From NCBI GenBank assembly GCA_012932295.1, contig JAAONU010000019.1:22577908-22641907 (forward strand): a DNA stretch of 64,000 nucleotides, in the 5' to 3' direction. Origin of the DNA: Cyclina sinensis (lineage: Eukaryota; Mollusca; Bivalvia; Venerida; Veneridae). Below, in pieces: positions 33,687 through 43,600 of this stretch (position 1 is its first letter; each line of letters opens with the position of its first letter). The position numbers were made by a program, and so were the translations under genes. The notes under the pieces were generated by a model. It made no database searches and was not told where the DNA came from. It worked only from the letters and a program-made list of their open reading frames with translations.

Positions 33687-34979
33687 GCAGGCTGTGTTTG
33701 CAGGTCTCTCCTGTGTGGAGTCGGCACTGGATGGAACGGAACGAATATTCGTCGAGGTGTCATCGTTAGAGTTCATACTAGGCAGAGTGTTGTTATTAAA
33801 AGTCTGATTTGTGGCAACGGGTTGAGAAATCCACGGACGTTGAATTGCAGGCGAATGACCAGGGAACGGTGTTCTTTGTGTTCTAGGAGCATGGCTTCGA
33901 CCCCTGCCTGGACTCGGAGCTGGTGACGGTGATTCGATCCTCCTGGCTTTGTGGGTTTGATTTGGCCGCTTAGCGGTATTCTCGCTACGCACCGTGTTAT
34001 TGTTTGGACTAATACCTGGCGCACGTGAATCACGGGACTGCTCGCTGGGGTGCTCACTAGACTGTGACATAGTAATATTGACTGGAACATTGTTTGTAAA
34101 CACAGGTTTACCAACTGGTATTCTGTTACCTTGTATAATTGAGTTCCAATACGGAAAAACGTCAGCTACAACACGTCCATCTACTACTAACTTTGCTGGG
34201 TACACAATACTGACTTTACTGTCAGGATTCAGTCCTCTCAGTTTCTTGTACTCTGGCCACAAAGACTTGCGAGCATTCACAATTTCTTTAGGGAAATCAC
34301 GGTTTATGTTAAAGTTTGTGTTTTTCAATTTATTTGCGTTAGCCAATACCAATTCAGTGTCTCTAAAGTCTAAAAAATATACGATCATTGGTCTAGTTGA
34401 GCCAGCTTTGAATTTGCCTAATCGGTGGACTCTAGGAATAGGAGGGCACGGGTCAATCTGAAGATTGTTTTTCAAGAATTCTGCAACCCTTGTGAAGCAA
34501 TTTTCGTCCTTTTGTTCGGATATACCTCCTATAATTAGATTATTTCGGCGACTACGAGCTTCGAGGTCGATTGATTTGTACTCAAGGAGTTTCAAACGGA
34601 GCTCATGATTAGACATACAGTTTTCTAAAGAATAAACTCTTTTGTGTAGAGAAAGACAATCATCTACCTTTTTTTCAATCGAGTTCATCCTAGAATCCAT
34701 CCGTGAATACAACACCGAAAGTTTATCCCCAACACTAAGACTTTCATATTCCTCACAGTTAACATTTTGCATGAATTGGTCACATTCACCACTTTTACCA
34801 CCAGTGTTCATTCTTGCACGTTTCCTTGTTATAACCTCTGACCATTGTGAATCAAAAAGATTGTCTGCCATTTCTGAGTTACCCAGAGGTTCAAAACGAT
34901 TTTGTGATGAAAATAATCCACCAATGTCATTACCTGTACTGCTCGTACTATTATCAATCATATTTTCACGGTTATTCAT
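33684..34979 (-). CDS. LINE ORF1: coiled-coil, RRM-like RNA-binding protein
   Basis: 431 codons from the ATG at 34979 (an upstream TTG is not needed). The N-terminal 80 residues are polar. A coiled coil follows (about 85-140: SRMNSIEKKVDDCL, LHKRVYSLENC), then RSRRNNLIIGGI and an RRM-like part with RVHRLGKF and RPMIVYFLDF. The C-terminal 140 residues are Ser/Pro/Asn/Arg-rich and probably disordered (PSPAPSPGRGR). This is the layout of L1-type ORF1 proteins, which coat the element RNA. It ends in TGC TAG, in frame with ORF2. Confidence 0.85.
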   Translation of the reverse strand: MNNRENMIDNSTSSTGNDIGGLFSSQNRFEPLGNSEMADNLFDSQWSEVITRKRARMNTGGKSGECDQFMQNVNCEEYESLSVGDKLSVLYSRMDSRMNSIEKKVDDCLSLHKRVYSLENCMSNHELRLKLLEYKSIDLEARSRRNNLIIGGISEQKDENCFTRVAEFLKNNLQIDPCPPIPRVHRLGKFKAGSTRPMIVYFLDFRDTELVLANANKLKNTNFNINRDFPKEIVNARKSLWPEYKKLRGLNPDSKVSIVYPAKLVVDGRVVADVFPYWNSIIQGNRIPVGKPVFTNNVPVNITMSQSSEHPSEQSRDSRAPGISPNNNTVRSENTAKRPNQTHKARRIESPSPAPSPGRGRSHAPRTQRTPFPGHSPAIQRPWISQPVATNQTFNNNTLPSMNSNDDTSTNIRSVPSSADSTQERPANTAC

Positions 34980-35039
34980 GTTTGTTACCAATAGATTTTC
35001 ACTAAAAGATCTTATAATTATCCATTTTTGAATAAATTT

Positions 35040-35092
35040 TCCACAAAGAAAAAATGGCGTCTATCATTTACTTGACCGGAAGCAACTAAGTA
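35040..35092 (-). promoter_or_regulatory. Possible LINE 5' UTR promoter sites (YY1-like, ETS-like)
   Basis: Upstream of ORF1 the plus strand reads AAAAAATGGCGTC (YY1-like AAAATGGCG) at about 35050-35062 and GACCGGAAGCAAC (ETS-like CCGGAAG) near 35080. YY1 sites occur at the 5' end of mammalian L1. Function here is inference. Confidence 0.35.
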
Positions 35093-36595
35093 ACAGCCAA
35101 ATCTTGAAATCATGACGCGTACATATAAATAGCAAAAAAGTAAAATGTCATGTGAGAAAATATATATTATAGTTTCTGTTTGTTTGTTTATTTTCTTTTT
35201 TTATTACAAAAATAACGCATAAATTTAACTAACTGTGTACTTTAAAGAAAAGAGTGGGAAAGTAAAGGGAATGCTTCTCTTTGCCAATTATAGAATTTAC
35301 TTGTTTTGATTGATTGGTTGATTGAATGAGTGATTGAGTGAGTTAACAAACGAATGAATAAATAATAAAATGATTACAAATGTTCAAAGAATTTTTGTCA
35401 TCGCTAGAAGGACGCATGTTACTTCTGCTAATATTTTATCTTTCAACATTTTTAATTAGTTTGAATTTACTTACTTGTTGAAAAATGCATGTCCCAATCT
35501 ATCAGTATTTCGCATTTCTTCATTAAACTCCTCATAATTGCTGCTAGTTTTAAAGCAAATTGGAACGTGTTCAGTTCTTGTTATTGACAAACATACTAAA
35601 CGATTATTTGCATTGTCCTTCCGTAGAGTTGTGTGACACCGCGCCCATTATCTTTTCTCGAAATAATTCTGTTAACCAGTTTTATATTGAACAATTATGG
35701 AAATGACAATGACAAGAAAACAAATCTGTCAAGCAAAGGTTTGCCGAGATTATAACATTTTCCATGTTTTGAGACGACCTTTTTCAATTTAGAAACTGTC
35801 GATTTCCGATAACACTCTTGAGAATGGTTGCTAGGCAACAGTTCATCATGTATACAGGTGAGACTGAAATGAAACATGAAAATTAATGACGTAGAGTGTC
35901 AATGTCGATATAGTAACCATCGGTAACTATACACTGCCTTTTGTTCAGAAATTTACACCGCAGCCGCAATTTCTTTAAACAAGTCTTCTTCTCTTAAAAT
36001 CAAACCAAATAAATCAAAACAAAATGTTAGTGCATTATCCTGAACAGTGTAGATGATATGCAGACAGGAAAGTTTAAGCAGAGGGACTATTTTCCCCGTG
36101 TCAGGTCCAGAACCAAAATGATAAGAGGGTCCAAATTTGTTTTCCTAAATTTTATAGGTTCAACATATAGAATGTAGGTTCAATGTCTTGTGGTGCAAAT
36201 GTTTTTCATTTTTGCTAAGCATTTGTTGGTGTATTTTCAACATCTCACAATCCTTTCTTACATGTCTGCCTGTGATCTTCCACACGGATGTTTCCTTAAT
36301 GTGGCTAACTTATTCTTTGTTTCCCCATTCAATTCCTCTTTCAGCGAAATGAAATCATATGTGGCCACTTTAGGGCGTGAATGACCTCAAACTTGTCTTA
36401 AAGTTTCTAGTTGTTCCCGTAAATCATGTACTAGTATTAGTTCGTAAGCTCGCACTAGAGGAAAAGTGACATTTAAGTATTAAGTAAATGGTGAACAGTG
36501 CATACCATGATCAAAGTACACAGATTATGGCCAAAACAGCTAGTAGAATAAACTGTAACTTTCACATGTGAAAAGAATGTTAACACATTCTAGGA
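35093..36595. other. Intergenic, nothing recognised
   Basis: AT-rich; a short GATTGATTGGTTGATTG run lies near 35310. No supported gene. Confidence 0.5.
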
Positions 36596-36599
36596 AGTC

Positions 36600-37030
36600 A
36601 AGTTCCGTATTATACGTGCTTATCCGGTTCCAGTAAGCCAAGTTCCGTATTATACGTGCTTATCTGGTTCCATTAAGTAAAGTTCCGTATTATACGTGCT
36701 TACCCGGTTCCAGTAAGCCAAGTTCCGTATTATACGTGCTTATCCGATTCCATTAAGGCAAGTTCCGTATTATACGTGCTTACCCGGTTCCAGTAAGCCA
36801 AGTTCCGTATTATACGTGCTTATCCGGTTCCATTAAGGCAAGTTCCGTATTATACGTGCTTACCCGGTTCCAGTAAGCCAAGTTCCATATTATACGTGCT
36901 TACCCGTTTCCATTAAGTCAAGTTCCGTATTATACGGGCTTACCCGGTTCCAGTAAGCCAAGTTCCGTATTATACGTGCTTACCCGGCTCCATTAAGTCA
37001 AGTTCCGTATTATACGTGCTTACCCGGTTC
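36600..37030. repeat. 40-bp tandem repeat, 11 copies, with 80-bp higher-order period
   Basis: The unit begins AAGTTCCGTATTATACGTGC and continues TTATCCGGTTCC. It ends alternately in AGTAAGCC or ATTAAGKM, so two unit types alternate and the true period is 80 bases. Copies differ by a few substitutions and no indels. An isolated partial copy lies at about 37211-37242. Confidence 0.95.
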
Positions 37031-37970
37031 AAGCCTGGCACTAGGCTAGATTGTTTAAATTATATATTCATATACTTCTGTTACTACACTGACTTCTCAC
37101 TTCATACTGATAGCGGAACAATCTAATGTTCAGGAGTAAGAAAATAGAAAAGTCTACAAACAAGGGAGATAATAAATTGAAATTAGAACATAAGGACTGG
37201 AGCCAGTCTAACCCGGTTCCAGTAAGTCAAGTTCTGTATTATAGTACAGTGTACCTGTATCTTTTCTGTCTCAGCTTACATATACGACTTACTGGCTAGA
37301 TGGTCGTTCCATTACTTAACTATATGGTATAAAACTGGTATTTTCAGTTTTTCATAGCAGAACAAAAGCTTCAAGCTAAAACATAAGGACAACAACGTCT
37401 TTTGGTATTACATTACATTTTAATGGTATTAGATGACACAAGATATGGGCAGACAATCACATAGCTGACAGACAAAAAAAAAACAAGGAAATAAGATTAC
37501 AAGCAGATGAAAACAGAATCGCATACGTGAGCAAAAGTTAATTCACTGAATATTTATATCTTATGCAAAATAAAATTTACTTCAAATATTTGTTGCTTCA
37601 AGTCACTCATGGCAGAAATAGGATATCAATATTCTATTTTATGAATTATGTATCGCTGCAATTCTTTTGCAACTCACTTTGATCTGTAGGTAAAAATTTC
37701 TAAGTTCTCTGTAACTCTTGTGAAACTGATAGACTTTTTCAGTTACATGATTTTGACAGAGTGCAAATACATTCAAAATTATTAAAACACATGCTTACTG
37801 ATATAGAAATTGGCAATGCTTGTCTAATAAACAGGCAAAAACAGGCTGGTGAAGAAAAAAAATAATGGGGCTAGTCTGGCAAAAACATATGAAGTGTCTG
37901 GTTTATAAATGTTAAAATATAAAGTTCCATGGGCAAAACTTTACAACTAGATGGGTGTTCAGTGGAACAC

Positions 37971-38069
37971 TTGTGTCGCCCTTGGGTACTCTGTTAGAAT
38001 AACTAAAAAGGTAAACAAGAGCCTGCTGGGGTTGAGGGTTATGTTTAAAAAAAAAAAAAAAAAGGCACT

Positions 38070-38111
<42 letters not shown>

Positions 38112-39592
38112 CTGGTTGGGGGGTGGGTGGGGGGGGGGATTTGAGGGTGAATGGAGAGTCAAGTACCTATGTATTAAAATTTAGAAAAAAAAAAAAAAAA
38201 AAAAGGGGGGGGGGGGGTGGCGGGATGTTGAGGGGCGGATTTGAGGGTGAATGGAGTCAAGTACCTATGTATTAAATTTAGAAAAAAAAAAAAAAAAAAA
38301 AGGGGGGGGGGGGCGGGATTTGAGGGAGGGTGAATGGAGAGTCAAGTACCTATGTATTAAAATTTAGAAAAAAAAAGGGGGGGGGGTAAAAAAAATGGGG
38401 TGAGTATGGGGGGTTAAAAAAGGTGTGGTGTGAGGGGGGGAGGGGGGGAGGGGGGGGGGGGGGGGGGGGGGGGGGGTTTTGGTGTGGATGGGGAGTCACT
38501 TACCTATGTATTAAAAAAAAAAACAAAAAAAATATTGGGCCCGGGGGGGGTGTGTGTGGGGTGACGGTTGGGAGGGGGGGGGGTGTTTGAGGGGGGGGGG
38601 GTAGGGGGAGGAAATAAAGTGGATATGTTTTAAAATTAAAAAAATTAAAAAAAAAAAATTTGGCCCGGGGGGTGGGAGGGTGACTGGTTGGGGGAGGGGG
38701 GTTGAGGTAGGATGGGAAGTAAAGTACCTATGTTTTAAAATTTAAAAAAAAAAAATTGGGCCCGGGGGGGGGGATTCCCATGCAGAGGGGACAGTGGGGG
38801 GGAGTACTTACCCATCTCATGTCAATTAATATTTTATTTCTAGGCTTAAGAAGTTTTTTTTCCTATATATAAGTTTAAGCAAAATCAAGTGACCCTGGGG
38901 GTGGGGCTAACTGTGACCCCAGGGACATGGGTACCAACAATCTTTGCAGGGGTCTTGCTGGTGATCAAGTATTCCAAGTTTGAATGGAATATCCTTGACA
39001 CTTTTTGAGACATGGACATAAAGAAAAAGGTTAACCAAGAAATTTTAACTTGAAAAAGGGGCATAACATTGCAAAAAAAAATTTGAGGGTTATCTGCCCT
39101 TGAGAAATGGTGTTGTCTTAAGTGATACAATTGTAAGCATTACAACTGGAAAGTTTGATGAAGAAACATTAAGAAATGGCATAGTTATAGCCAATGTTAA
39201 GTTTTCATAACAAAATCCAAGTACAAAAAGGGGCATAACTCTGTCAATTGTGACCTTGACCTATACATTTTGGCATCATCACGACCCTGTTGTCGTAAGC
39301 AATATAATTTGGAAGTTTGATGTTGAAATGTTAAAAAATGGCAAAGTTATTCCCAACGTTAAGTTTTCATGACAAAATCCATGTATAAAAAGGGGCATAA
39401 CTCTGTCAAATTTGACCTTGACCTAGAAATTTTGGCATCAACCTGACCCTGTTGTCATAAGCAATACAATTTGAAAGTTTGATAAGATAATGTTTAGAAA
39501 TGGCAAAGTTATAGCCAACGTTAAGTTTTCGTGACGGACCGACGGACAAAGCGATCCCTATGTATCACCTTTTCTTCGAAAGGGCGACACAA
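37971..39592. mobile_element. 1.6-kb element with perfect 13-bp terminal inverted repeats
   Basis: TTGTGTCGCCCTT at 37971-37983 is exactly complementary to AAGGGCGACACAA at 39580-39592. The left half is a variable array of A-runs and G-runs. The right half holds three GGGGCATAACTCTG-type modules with GACCTTGACCTA, and a GACGGACCGACGGACAAAGC block just inside the right terminus. There is no coding frame. It lies 0.4-2 kb downstream of the citron stop codon. The size and termini fit a non-autonomous DNA element; target duplication not established. Confidence 0.6.
38048..38800. repeat. G-run/A-run VNTR (potential G-quadruplex array)
   Basis: Units of the form 'GGGTGAATGGAGAGTCAAGTACCTATGTATTAAAATTTAG' (split here as GGGTGAATGGAGAGTCAAGT + ACCTATGTATTAAAATTTAG) are followed by an A-run and a G-run, about six times, progressively degraded to the right. 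G-runs reach over 40 on the plus strand. The apparent proteins (poly-Gly or poly-Pro) are not genes. Confidence 0.85.
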
Positions 39593-39887
39593 AAATGGGG
39601 TATACATGTACTGTAGAATGTTATATCTTAACAACAGACTTTAAGGAGATCATTGTACATGTTAATAAATAAATAAAGACATACAACTAAATTACAGTTG
39701 TAAATGTGGAATAAATGTACATGTATGATTAAAGGGGAAAATATTTTTTTTCCTAAAAAAGAAAAATGTATCCTAGTTTAGTATTCTTTATCCTATTTGC
39801 GAAAACAGTTCAAAAACTTGTTACTTGTTTCTACAAGCTGTGTCCTTTTAGAATTCAAACACATGCTTTTACTTGACTAACAAGCAC

Positions 39888-39929
39888 TTTATTAAAAGCA
39901 TCAATGAAACCAAGTTTGCACTGTTTATT
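39888..39929 (-). terminator. Candidate polyadenylation signals of citron
   Basis: On the minus strand AATAAA occurs at 39929-39924 and 39893-39888, 76 and 112 bases after the stop codon. Which one is used is unknown. Confidence 0.45.
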
Positions 39930-40004
39930 TCTAATGTATGTTTGTCTGATACCAAGGGTATCTGAAACTATCGTCCATCTCGCAATAACGCACTTATCTG
40001 GCCT

Positions 40005-40689
40005 TCAAACATCAGTTTGCGTACTACCATAACTGGACACAGTCGAGGTCGAAGAAACACTACTATTACTGTCTAAAGATGTGAGGGACAGGCGGCGAAC
40101 TAGTCTTGGAGATTTGTACTTGGCCGATGTGTATGAACTGGCCTTGGATGGACTTGATGACTTCTGACTGGATGGCTTCCTTTTGCTTGATCTTAACCTA
40201 AAATACGAGCAAAATCATCTTTAAAATGGACGAAAAAAATCAAATATATGTCTTTGATGTCTGTTTTAATGATTTTTTTGTCAAATTTCTACATGAAGAC
40301 ATTTCCCTTGAAAGTTCAGGTAAGTTTGGTAATTAAAACAGATTATTATAAAATAATGGCAATGAATTAAGCAAAAAGTTCTTCACAGACTTCAGCCTCA
40401 CTGGCCAGTTAAATGAACTGCAGTACAAACTTTGATGAAAGAGCAAAATTTACAGAAGGCCAAAATACAGACAAAATGAGATTAGGAAGTATTGCAGACA
40501 ATTTGAAATAGTTCAAATTACCCATGTTTATTTTCCTTGCCAGGTGGTTCTATGAAGGTACCATCTTTGCCTTTTATGCTCAGCAGTTCTGTTGTGATAC
40601 CACTTCCAGTGGCCACATACACTGAGCCGGACTCCAGTGCAGACCCCAGATACCGGGGACACGTCAAATCCACAGATGTCTGCTTACCT
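40005..40689 (-). CDS. CIT: Citron C-terminal exons with PDZ-type end
   Basis: Exons 40689-40522 (last propeller strands, CPRYLGSALESGSVYVA) and 40197-40005. The tail is 64 residues of Ser/Lys/Arg-rich sequence (SSKRKPSSQKSSSPSKAS), ending TQTDV. The last three residues (T-D-V) fit a class I PDZ ligand; human citron ends QSSV and binds PSD-95 family PDZ domains. The tail is much shorter than the human one. Confidence 0.88.
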
Positions 40690-43600
40690 CTGAAAGGTCA
40701 AAACAAATAACAGGTTTTTTACAATAACTTAATCAAATTTTAAGTTTTAAGCCTTTTAATTTGCACATTTTAAGGAGGTTTGCTTAAAGAAAACAGTTCC
40801 CTGAACAACCAGCATGATTTTCATAATATTTAAGGTATAAGATACATAATGCCTTACTATTACTAAAATCTATGTTCTAATCATGTAGTGGTTGGGTCAA
40901 TTAGTACAAAACTGAAATTATATATTTTTTTTTTTTTAAGTTCCCACTACTGTCTGTGTTTAAGGTGATGTTTTTTTTGTCTGCACTTAAAAGATTTTTA
41001 TACTGTGAATGATAACATATTAGTATTGTCTATTTTGTCATAAGACTGCAAATATCTTTAAAAGGCTCCAATCTCTGGGTTGAAAATAAAAAGTTAATTG
41101 TTTGTTAAATACCCTAAGCTTTACAGATCTTTTTTGCAAGTAGACAGAAAAAATAAGTGCAAAGGGTTTGTCTCATTCAAGGAAGAAAACAAACTGAAAA
41201 TATGTCAGTTTTCATAACAGATATTAGAAAACCAGTCAAAAGTATGGACCACCAAGTTCTGAAGTAAACATGATCTATTCTACGCACTGTATTTTCTATA
41301 TTTTCCCTCATACAGCATTACCAGATATAGTAACCACAACAACATAAGTAAATTGCATCCTTACCTGATTTCCTCTTTACTAGCTGGTACTGTAATAGCC
41401 TGTATACTGTGAAAGTAGGTCACATACAAGAATGGCTCTCTGTATGCTAAAAATAGAACAGAAAAAAGGTTGGCTTCATCACAAATCTCTGATGATATTC
41501 TGTACTGCGACAGACTAACAAGCATTCGTGTTAAATTTCTACTGGCAAGAAAATGGTACACAAAGAATTCTAAATTATCGAAATTTTAAAACTATGATTC
41601 ATAAATGTATTTCATTAATATGCAGTGTTAACTAAGTGAATATATAATGTAACCCAAGCATATAGTATTATAAGAAGAGTGCCTGGAAAAACTGATGTTT
41701 TAGCTATTCATAAGACACTGTTTTTGTACAAAGTTTGACACAGAAACATAAAGTTTTCAAAAAATTCTTTTAAAAGTATGAATGACAATACTTGTAACTA
41801 ATAAATGAAATATGCTGAAGGGTGTAAGCATTTATGTTCTAAATACCATTGATACAAAGAAGCAATTAAGAGCATTTTAGCATACACCCCTTAGAAGTTA
41901 GAACTAAATAGACACCTACAAAGTGACAGGGGCAGACAACTCCACTTCATGTCTGCTGGTCGACTCCTGCGCCCTTTGCAATCTACATACACTCCAAACT
42001 CTGAAAAGGCAAAGATAAAGTTTCAGCAGCATCTTTTCAGAACATCAACATGAACATTTTAACATTTTTAACATGTAGTAAACAAATCTATCTCGAAGAA
42101 GATTTAACAAATGCCGTTTTTAAATCTTTTTATTTTTCAAAAGTCTAACTGCACATATTACATGTATGTTGTTGTTGTAGACATTACTCTGTTATAAAGA
42201 AATCAGTGACTAGTCCTGAAGCATCAACTAACGAAATAAGAAACTGATAGTTACCATGGAAACACAGCAAGTACTCTAGGGGCAGACCATGTGGCGACAC
42301 CTGTACAACAGCAAGAGGGTAGCTGTGATGAGTGGCAGCACCAAATGCAGCAAACGCCAGTGTGTTATCTTTCTTGTCAACAAACTCTGTAAAAAAAACC
42401 AATTACTTGAGGGGTGAAAATGAACAGGTTTAGAATTCTTCAGAAGCTGAAAAAAAAAAAAGCTAACAGAATTCTTTTAGTCTCATTCACTAAATCTTGT
42501 TCACTTTCTCATTTATAAATAAAAACAAATTCTACAGTATTTATTTAGAAACAGGTCATCAAATGAAAAAATAACTGAATTCTCAACATGACATACTTCC
42601 ACTTATATATGACATAAGGAATATGTACAAAGGACTAACAAACAAGATGATCCATTAGACAGGACCATTAACTATGTTTAGTGGCTACAATTGTGTGACA
42701 TTCATGTTTGAACAAAACATTTCAGCCATTTGCCCACCTCAGGAATGTTTTGATGACCTAATTACATCAATTTTTTTTTCAAGTTAAGTTTTTATCACAG
42801 TTAAAAAGTTTAATTCTAACTTTTAAATGTACTTAGTAGTACTCACCAGTGAGGCTTGGATGATCCAGATTTATTTTATAGAATCTGTCCGTACCAACTA
42901 TAGCAAAACTATCAGCCATACATACACAGCTACAGGGCTCATCTGTACTCAGCTCCTGTAGAATCAATGTAGAAAACAATGATATTTTGAAAATAGTGCA
43001 TAAAATTACAAAAATATAAAAATCAAAGTAAGGGCCATTCCAGTAATACATACATGTATATCCCATCCAGGGATGGCAAAATAAATTCTGTAGGTGGGGG
43101 GAGGGGGGGGAGGGGTATTTTTAAGCAGAGGTTTTTAAACTAGACCACTGGGGCACTCTGGAATGTTTGTTATAAGTGTAAAAATTTACAATATAAATAA
43201 TGTATCTACCTTGTGACTAACGGGGTAAATTTTTACCAATAAAAATGTGACAAACTTTATATGCCTTTCTGTAGCAAAAACTGAGACAGTAACTTAGTTT
43301 AGATATGTTCTTCAAAACTACAACAAGAATTTTTACATATATAAACATTTTCTTTTTTAAGCATCGCTAACCCATCTGTGAGTCAGTTGCTTTAAAGGAC
43401 ATGCAGGAGAATGTACTTTGGAGAAGAGTTTAAGAAAGTAAGTATTTACAATAACCTTTCTGACACAAAACATTCTCAACTCTGTGTTGTATTTCATTAT
43501 GAGAATTTTCTCTGTCATTCCTACACACATGTACACGGCATCATTCCACACCCCACAGTCTAACACAGTACATCCGACGACATCCTCCACAACATTGTGA

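Larger units (their letters stand above)
30097..35090 (-). mobile_element. Near-intact two-ORF non-LTR retrotransposon (LINE) with poly(A) tail
   Basis: In element orientation: a 5' UTR of about 60-110 bases, ORF1 (34979-33684), a single TAG, ORF2 (33683-30231), a 107-base 3' UTR and a 27-base poly(A) (30097-30123). No other stop or frameshift breaks about 1,580 codons, so insertion is recent or selection is recent. ORF1 is of the coiled-coil plus RRM-like type known from L1 and related clades. ORF2 has an APE-type endonuclease, a reverse transcriptase with YADD and a C-terminal CCHC-like block. No target-site duplication was recognised beside the poly(A) or near 35050-35170, so the 5' border is approximate. 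The clade is left open (I/Nimb-like or L1/Tx1-like). Confidence 0.9.

Noticed and set aside
30060..35170. Target-site duplication of the intact LINE
   Set aside because: Sequence left of the poly(T) (GATTCGTGTAGG) was not found near the 5' end; no duplication can be claimed.
36600..37030. Regular repeat spacing resembling a CRISPR array
   Set aside because: Units are contiguous with no unique spacers, and the genome is eukaryotic.
37951..38184. Open frames giving poly-Gly or poly-Pro proteins
   Set aside because: Products of the G-run array.
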